The notes below the pieces were generated by a model that made no database searches, had not been told where the DNA came from, and was given only the letters and a program-made list of their open reading frames with translations. A stretch of DNA of 64,000 nucleotides, from positions 1 through 64,000 of the forward strand of contig DHVZ01000056.1 of NCBI GenBank assembly GCA_002412925.1. The letters are read 5' to 3'. Of the stretch, positions 59,140 through 64,000 are shown one piece after another; position 1 is the first letter of the stretch; the number at the start of each line of letters is the position of its first letter. This DNA comes from Anaerolineales bacterium UBA5195 (GTDB taxonomy: Bacteria; Chloroflexota; Anaerolineae; Anaerolineales; Villigracilaceae). The translations under genes and the position numbers were made by a program.

Positions 59140-61478
59140 CCCGGTTCTCAATCCTTTTTAGCCTGTGGATTTTGCAAGGGCTGGCCGCGCTTCTCTGGCT
59201 GGCTCTTTTGCCTACAGACGCCGAACATGGCGTGTTATTCAGCTTTTCTGCCTCACGCCTAGCCTTGATGGGATTTGCGCTCACGCTGACCGGCGTTTCT
59301 GCTGCTTTGACATGGTTCTCCCATCGGGCCGGGTTCACCATCCCCGAGCGGTTTCAAGCCCCCCTTTACCGGCTTTCCGTTATCGTGGCAGTCTCCGCCC
59401 CGGCAGCGATTCTGATCCTGCGCGCGCTCGGAAGAACCTCCGGCTTTACCTACACCGCTTATGCCGAGCGTCTCGCGCCGTTGGCTTTTTGGTTCACTCT
59501 CTCGGCCCTCGAATTTGCTGCTTTCTTCTACGCAACAAAAGACAAAACTCATCGTTCACAACCATTTTTCCTGGTTTCTGTTTGCTTTTTACTCGCCCTG
59601 ACCGCCATCGCCGCCTTCATCGCGACAACCAAACTGGGCCTGACCCGCTACAACGACGGCTCCTGGGGCGGGCCAGCCACCCCCCTGCTCGAATGGCAAA
59701 TCCTGTTAGCGCTCATTCTCAGCCTCGCATGCCTCGCCCTGGAAGCGCGCTGGTTCAAAAACGACCTGTTTACTTGCCTGCTTGTCTACTTGTTTACTTG
59801 CCTCATCTGGTTCTCCCAACCGATCAACCCCGGCTACTTCGCCACCCCGCCCCGCGCACCCAATTTTGAGATTTACCCCTTTTCCGACGCGCTGATTTAC
59901 GCCCAGTACGCCCAGTCCGCGCTGGTCGGGAATGGCTTCCTCTGGCCGGAAGTGCCCACGCGCCCACTGTATATCACTTTCATCACCTGGCTGCACGCTC
60001 TCGCCGGGCAGGACTATACCCGCGTCATTTTCCTGCAAACCCTGGTATTGGCCGCTTTCCCGGTCGTGCTCTACCTGCTCGGCAAGGAACTGGGGGGCCG
60101 CCCGCTCGGATTGGGCCTGGCCCTGCTCGCGGCCCTCCGCGACCTGACCGCTAATGTTGCTGCGCCCTTTGCACTTAATTATACTTATACGAAATTATTT
60201 TTCTCTGAAATCCCGGCCGCCCTGCTGATCAGTTTGTTCACGCTGCTGGCCATCCGCTGGATGCGGCAGCCCAAACCAGCCTGGTATCCGCTGCTCGCTG
60301 GCGGGATCATCGGCCTCAGTTCGCTGATCCGCCTGCAGAGCGCTGTTCTGCTTGTGGCAGTCATCCCCCTTAGTTTTTTTATTGTCAAAGGCCGTAAAAA
60401 GTGGCTGACCGGCTCGACCTTGATGGTTTTGGGCGTGACCCTGGCGCTGATTCCCTGGTTGGTGCGCAATTACCGGGCCACCGGTGGACTGGTGCTCGAT
60501 AATCCTATTTCGCAGACCATGGTCCTGGCCCGGCGCTGGAGCGGCGACAGCGGCAACGAAATCATCCCGCGCCTGCCCGGCGAAGGCGATGCCCCCTACT
60601 CCAGCCGGATGGGCCAGCTTGCGCTGCAAAGCTTGAAAGCTGACCCCAAAGGTATCCTCGGCTCGGCGGTCAATCACTTCTTCAACAACGAAATCGGCAA
60701 CCTGCTCGTTTTTCCACTTCGCGACCAGCTCAACAGCCCCGGCGAATTTGTCTGGCCTGAACACGCCTTCTGGCAAACCTGGGATGCCCAGCCCACGCGC
60801 GGACAAATCCCGGTCATCGCGTTTTATCTGACCCTGTTCAGCCTCGGCCTGGCAACGGCCTGGCACAACAACAGCCTGACCGGCCTGCTGCCCCTCGTTC
60901 TGACCCTGGTCTACAACGCCTGGACGGCGCTCTTTCTCAGCTCCGGCGACCGCTTCCTCGTCCCGGTTGATTGGGCCGCCTACCTGTACCTGTTCCTCGG
61001 ACTGCTGACTCTTGCCGGGTTGGTTTTCAATCTCCCAGCCGCTACTTTTAACCGCCGAAACAGCGAGACAGGCCGCGGGGAGTCTGGTCGCGCCTCCTGG
61101 CGCGGACTTTTCCTGACCTCCGCCGTCATCCTGCTTCTCGGAGCCTCCATCCCGCTGACAGAATTGGTCTTCCCCCAAAAATATGTCCCGCTAAACACGC
61201 CGATCGCCCCGTTGACAGAAGTTACCCTACGCGGGCGCGCCATCTACCCACGCTGGTACGACGCGGGCGAAGGCGAGCCCGGTACGGCCAAACTGGGTTA
61301 TGGCGAGGCCAACGAAGCGCGGCTGGTCTTTTTCCTGGTAGGCGAAGCCAATACCCTGGTCATTTTCCCGCTTGAAACAGCGCCCATGTCCTTTCCAAAT
61401 GCATCCGAAGTTACCGTAAGCGGTGTTTGGGAGGCTGGTTTCGTGCGCGCCGAAAGGATTGCGATTGAAACACGCTGA
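59136..61478 (+). CDS. GT-C-like polytopic membrane protein
   Basis: 780 residues from the ATG at 59136, which overlaps the ACT gene stop; the longer frame upstream lies in another phase of that gene. About 13 spans. A large external loop near 230-280 carries PINPGYFATPPRAPNFEIYP and FSDALIYAQYAQSALVGNG; DxxxYAxYAxS is typical of GT-C/PMT-like proteins. The C-terminal 130 residues after the last span are soluble-looking with beta-rich LGYGEANEARLVFFLVG. It probably uses lipid-linked sugars. Residues around 210-222 (LFTCLLVYLFTCL) are encoded by a CTTGTCTAC-type repeat (59766-59802), an unusual in-frame insertion within a span. Confidence 0.8.
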   Translation: MTRFSILFSLWILQGLAALLWLALLPTDAEHGVLFSFSASRLALMGFALTLTGVSAALTWFSHRAGFTIPERFQAPLYRLSVIVAVSAPAAILILRALGRTSGFTYTAYAERLAPLAFWFTLSALEFAAFFYATKDKTHRSQPFFLVSVCFLLALTAIAAFIATTKLGLTRYNDGSWGGPATPLLEWQILLALILSLACLALEARWFKNDLFTCLLVYLFTCLIWFSQPINPGYFATPPRAPNFEIYPFSDALIYAQYAQSALVGNGFLWPEVPTRPLYITFITWLHALAGQDYTRVIFLQTLVLAAFPVVLYLLGKELGGRPLGLGLALLAALRDLTANVAAPFALNYTYTKLFFSEIPAALLISLFTLLAIRWMRQPKPAWYPLLAGGIIGLSSLIRLQSAVLLVAVIPLSFFIVKGRKKWLTGSTLMVLGVTLALIPWLVRNYRATGGLVLDNPISQTMVLARRWSGDSGNEIIPRLPGEGDAPYSSRMGQLALQSLKADPKGILGSAVNHFFNNEIGNLLVFPLRDQLNSPGEFVWPEHAFWQTWDAQPTRGQIPVIAFYLTLFSLGLATAWHNNSLTGLLPLVLTLVYNAWTALFLSSGDRFLVPVDWAAYLYLFLGLLTLAGLVFNLPAATFNRRNSETGRGESGRASWRGLFLTSAVILLLGASIPLTELVFPQKYVPLNTPIAPLTEVTLRGRAIYPRWYDAGEGEPGTAKLGYGEANEARLVFFLVGEANTLVIFPLETAPMSFPNASEVTVSGVWEAGFVRAERIAIETR
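59766..59802 (+). repeat. CTTGTCTAC-type repeat inside a GT-C-like gene
   Basis: A 37-base run of degenerate 7-8-mers (CTGTTTACTTGCCTG, CTTGTCTACTTGTTTACTTG) of the same family as the intergenic repeats at 28390 and 28951, here in frame and encoding a hydrophobic FTCLLVYLFTCL segment. Confidence 0.6.
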
Positions 61479-61510
61479 ACAATCGGTCACAACCAGGACG
61501 CCAAGCCCCA

Positions 61511-62560
61511 ATGAAAATTTACTACTCTGACGCCCATCTCCAGCACAACCCGCCCTTCGAGATTTACGATGGCGGTGAAAAATATCCCCACCTTGAAGTC
61601 CCCGAACGCGCCGAACGGATTCTCGCCGCGCTAAAACAGAACACTTGGGCCGAAATCTTCGCGCCCGAAGACTTTGGTCTTGATCCCATCCTGGCCGTCC
61701 ACGACCCAGATTACATCACCTTCCTGCACAGCGCTTATCACGAATGGCTGCAAACAGAAGCTGACGCCGGATACGACAAAACCGCGCTGCTCCCGGCCAC
61801 CTTCCCACCCCGGAAGCAGCGTCGCAAGCCCAAAGCGCTGCTGGGGAAAGCGGGCTATTACATCAGCGACCTATCCGCGCCGCTCGTCGCCGGGACCTAT
61901 GCCGCCGCCCTCGCCGCGGCGAATTGCGCCCTGAGTGGAGCGAAATCCGTTTCGCAACCTGTTTATCCGCCTCAAAAACCCGCTGCTACTTTTGCCCTTT
62001 GCCGTCCGCCCGGCCACCATGCCGGGAAAGCCAACTGCGCCGGGTACTGCTACGTCAATAACGCCGCCGTGGCCGCAAACTGGCTCTCGAAACAGGGCAA
62101 AACCGCCATCCTCGATATCGATTATCACGCCGGGAACGGCACCCAGGAAATTTTCTACGACCGCGCCGACGTGCTGACCATTTCCATCCACGCCGACCCG
62201 GATAATGAATACCCCTATTACAGCGGCTATGCCGATGAGACCGGCAGGGGCACAGGCCTGGGCTTCCACCACAATTTGCCGTTACCTGCCGGGACAGGCG
62301 ATCAAACCTACCTGGGAACCGTCGAAAAAGCCATTGCGCTTATCATGGCTTACCTTCCCTCATTCATGGTCATCTCCGCTGGCATGGATCTGTACGCAGG
62401 CGACCCATTGGGGAAATTCAAGGTCAGCCAGGAGGGCATCCATCAAATCGGAAAAGAAATCGCCGGGCTGAAACTGCCGACCCTGGTCGTTATGGAAGGC
62501 GGTTACAACAACGCTGCCCTGGGCGAAAACATCGTTGCGCTTCTGGGGAATTTCGCCTGA
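61511..62560 (+). CDS. HDAC-superfamily amidohydrolase, acetylpolyamine amidohydrolase-like
   Basis: 349 residues. The start KIYYSDAHLQHNPPFEIYDGG followed by PERAERILAAL resembles acetylpolyamine amidohydrolases. Zinc and catalytic motifs: RPPGHHAGKANCAGYC (His-His dyad), LDIDYHAGNGTQEIFY (Asp/His zinc ligands), SAGMDLYAGDPLG (Asp ligand) and the active-site-side VMEGGYN. It should remove acetyl groups from amines such as acetylputrescine; a broader deacetylase role is possible. It starts 32 bp after the GT-C-like gene, but without an obvious ribosome site. Confidence 0.9.
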   Translation: MKIYYSDAHLQHNPPFEIYDGGEKYPHLEVPERAERILAALKQNTWAEIFAPEDFGLDPILAVHDPDYITFLHSAYHEWLQTEADAGYDKTALLPATFPPRKQRRKPKALLGKAGYYISDLSAPLVAGTYAAALAAANCALSGAKSVSQPVYPPQKPAATFALCRPPGHHAGKANCAGYCYVNNAAVAANWLSKQGKTAILDIDYHAGNGTQEIFYDRADVLTISIHADPDNEYPYYSGYADETGRGTGLGFHHNLPLPAGTGDQTYLGTVEKAIALIMAYLPSFMVISAGMDLYAGDPLGKFKVSQEGIHQIGKEIAGLKLPTLVVMEGGYNNAALGENIVALLGNFA

Positions 62561-62569
62561 AAATTATTT

Positions 62570-63127
62570 TTATTCCATCCAGGCTGTCCTGTCTTCATAG
62601 GACGGCCTCTCGGTAGGCTCAAGCGAGTTTTCAGGATAGCCGAGATACAGGAAGCCGATCAGGTGCTGGTCAGGGGCAAAACCCAGGAATTTCTTGACTT
62701 CCACGTCACGGGCAGTTTCGCCAGTCCGCCAGATCGCGCCCAATCCAAGCGCATGCGCCGCTAACAGGATGTTCTGACAGGCAGCCGCGGCCGCGCAAAT
62801 ATTTTCGATTTCATTCACTTTTGGCTCGCCAGGTTTCTCAGCAGCGACGGCAATCAACAATGGCGCACGCAACGGCTTCCGACGCTCTTTCTCAAGGGCC
62901 TCTGCGGGCAGCTCGGGGAACTTTGCCTTGAAAGAAGCAGCCATCGCCTCGCCAAGTCGTTCACGCCCCTTTCCGGTCAGCACTACGAAGCGCCAGGGGC
63001 GGATCTTGTAGTGATTTGGAGCCTGCACGGCCGCAGATAAAAGCCTTTCGATCAGCTCGCGCGGCAGCGGGTCGGGTTTTACTTTCGCAACTGAATGACG
63101 TGAATGAATAACGGTAAATACATCCAT
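62570..63127 (-). CDS. Nitroreductase-family flavoprotein
   Basis: 185 residues, small YdjA-like type. FMN-binding parts: the N-terminal HSRHSVAKVKPDPLPRE (Arg-His-Ser in place of RxSxR), then AAVQAPNHYKIRPWRFVVLTG and GLGAIWRTGE. It reduces quinones or nitro compounds with NAD(P)H; the substrate is unknown. Promoter TTGACT-N17-TATTCT upstream and GGAG ribosome site. Convergent with the amidohydrolase gene. Confidence 0.93.
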   Translation of the reverse strand: MDVFTVIHSRHSVAKVKPDPLPRELIERLLSAAVQAPNHYKIRPWRFVVLTGKGRERLGEAMAASFKAKFPELPAEALEKERRKPLRAPLLIAVAAEKPGEPKVNEIENICAAAAACQNILLAAHALGLGAIWRTGETARDVEVKKFLGFAPDQHLIGFLYLGYPENSLEPTERPSYEDRTAWME

Positions 63128-63151
63128 GGGAATTCTCCAATCTTCTCTCCA

Positions 63152-63180
63152 AGAATAAGGGCAAAATGGAGTTGAGTCAA
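63152..63180 (-). promoter_or_regulatory. Promoter of the nitroreductase gene
   Basis: Minus-strand TTGACT (complement 63175-63180) and TATTCT (complement 63152-63157) with a 17-base spacer; the start would be about 18 bases before the ATG. Confidence 0.6.
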
Positions 63181-63251
63181 CCTGGCGTTAGGAAAGTTAG
63201 ACAAAACAATTATAAGGATGCAAAACGCAGAATAAATTGTAAAATAATGGT

Positions 63252-64000
63252 ATGCGAAAACCCATCTTTTTATTCCTGATACTGAGTCTAATCGCCCTGG
63301 CCTGCAATTTACCAGTTCTGGCTACACAGCCGGCAACACCCTCCGCCGTACCTGCCACTGCAACGCAGACGATGCCGCCCACCAAGACTGCCACCCCAAC
63401 TCCACCGCCAACGGAAACAGCCATCCCCAGCCCAACGCCGACCATCACCATCTCTCCGACCGTGACCGAGACACCTGGGCCGAGCGCCACCCCCACCTTT
63501 GCTTTTCCGGCGGTAACGGTGAACAAACAGGCGCACTGCCGCTACGGGCCAGCCACCGCTTACCTGCACGCCGCAGATTTATATGCCGGGGATGTCGGTA
63601 CCGTGCGCGGACGTTTCAACAACAGCAAGTGGCTTTATATTAAATTCGACAAACTGAAATATTTCTGCTGGGTGGCTCCATCGGTTGTGGATGTGGTTGG
63701 TGACATTACCATGATCAAGTTCACGGAGCTGCGCCTGCCCGGCCCCAGCGTACTCTACGGCCCGCCCAAAGGCGTCACTGCAACGCGAAACGAGGACAAA
63801 GTCACGATCAGTTGGGAAGTCCTCCCGATGACGGACGATGATGATCGGGGTTATCTCCTGGATATCTTCGTCTGTCAAAAAGGGGTCTACTTCTGGAATC
63901 CAATTGCCCTGGAAAACCGCGACCAGACATCTTATACCATCAAGGATGAAGCCGGGTGTCCCCTCGCCTCTGGTGGAAGATTATATGCTGTAGAAAAACA
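63252..64000 (+). CDS. Lipoprotein with Thr/Pro-rich tether and SH3-like domain, cut by window end
   Basis: 249 codons are visible and the frame is open to the last base, so the gene continues outside. The signal peptide MRKPIFLFLILSLIALAC ends in the lipobox IALAC, with the lipidated Cys at 18. A Thr/Pro-rich tether follows (about 25-85, with PTKTATPTPPPTE). Then comes an SH3-like unit (CRYGPATAYLHAADLYAGD, then KWLYIKFDKLKYFCWV) and a fibronectin-like strand set (RNEDKVTISWEVLPM). It is anchored outside the membrane and may bind cell-wall material. A TAAAAT lies 6 bases before the ATG, so it may be leaderless. Confidence 0.8.
   Translation, partial: MRKPIFLFLILSLIALACNLPVLATQPATPSAVPATATQTMPPTKTATPTPPPTETAIPSPTPTITISPTVTETPGPSATPTFAFPAVTVNKQAHCRYGPATAYLHAADLYAGDVGTVRGRFNNSKWLYIKFDKLKYFCWVAPSVVDVVGDITMIKFTELRLPGPSVLYGPPKGVTATRNEDKVTISWEVLPMTDDDDRGYLLDIFVCQKGVYFWNPIALENRDQTSYTIKDEAGCPLASGGRLYAVEK

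Overview
The window is about 64 kb of bacterial chromosome, dense with protein genes. No rRNA, tRNA, CRISPR array or transposase gene was seen. The gene set suggests a Chloroflexota bacterium, probably Anaerolineae-like. This is an inference from gene content and promoter style: Hdr/Fdh genes, several GT-C membrane proteins, a DUF5679-TopA fusion, a GAAC-N4-GTTC LexA box, and TTGAC(T/C)-N17-TAnnnT promoters, some apparently giving leaderless mRNA. A taxon call needs marker-gene phylogeny.

Layout, left to right. (1) 75-4629, minus: a sugar ABC importer (two permeases, a binding lipoprotein) and its ROK regulator with paired operators. (2) 4857-12615: uvrB with a LexA-type box and three large polytopic membrane proteins. 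(3) 12685-20964: a MocR regulator divergent from a DUF2917 gene, an SDR enzyme, an rRNA methyltransferase, a YgiQ radical-SAM protein, cysteine desulfurase and mnmA. (4) 21441-33742, minus: a nearly complete de novo purine operon, purLQCEF-DM-H-N-H. It has a PurS-PurS-PurL fusion, a class II PurE, a PurD-GxxExxY-PurM fusion whose middle module is bounded by inverted repeats, and PurH split into two genes around purN.

(5) 34193-42674, plus: the most striking system. HdrC, HdrB, HdrA, MvhD, an FdhB-like Fe-S protein, a selenocysteine formate dehydrogenase FdhA, a ferritin-like protein and a FocA-type formate channel lie in one tight operon ending in a strong terminator. It looks like a bacterial version of the formate-driven electron-bifurcating Hdr-Fdh complex of methanogens. 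The formate dehydrogenase reads through an in-frame UGA followed by a textbook bacterial SECIS hairpin.

(6) 42807-54548, minus: housekeeping genes (topA, manC, dprA, rimM, khpA, rpsP, ffh) and a P2-type cation ATPase with a small membrane partner. (7) 54724-58284, minus: hflC, hflK, dedA, a zinc-ribbon protein and an unknown 99-residue protein, headed by a yybP-ykoY manganese riboswitch with its own promoter and terminator. (8) 58456-64000: an ACT-domain protein, a GT-C-like protein, an acetylpolyamine amidohydrolase/HDAC-family enzyme, a nitroreductase, and a lipoprotein gene cut by the window end.

Several short repeat families occur between genes and also in frame inside conserved genes (purQ, ygiQ, a GT-C gene, the purD-purM junction), suggesting that small palindromic or inverted-repeat elements have shaped proteins in this genome.
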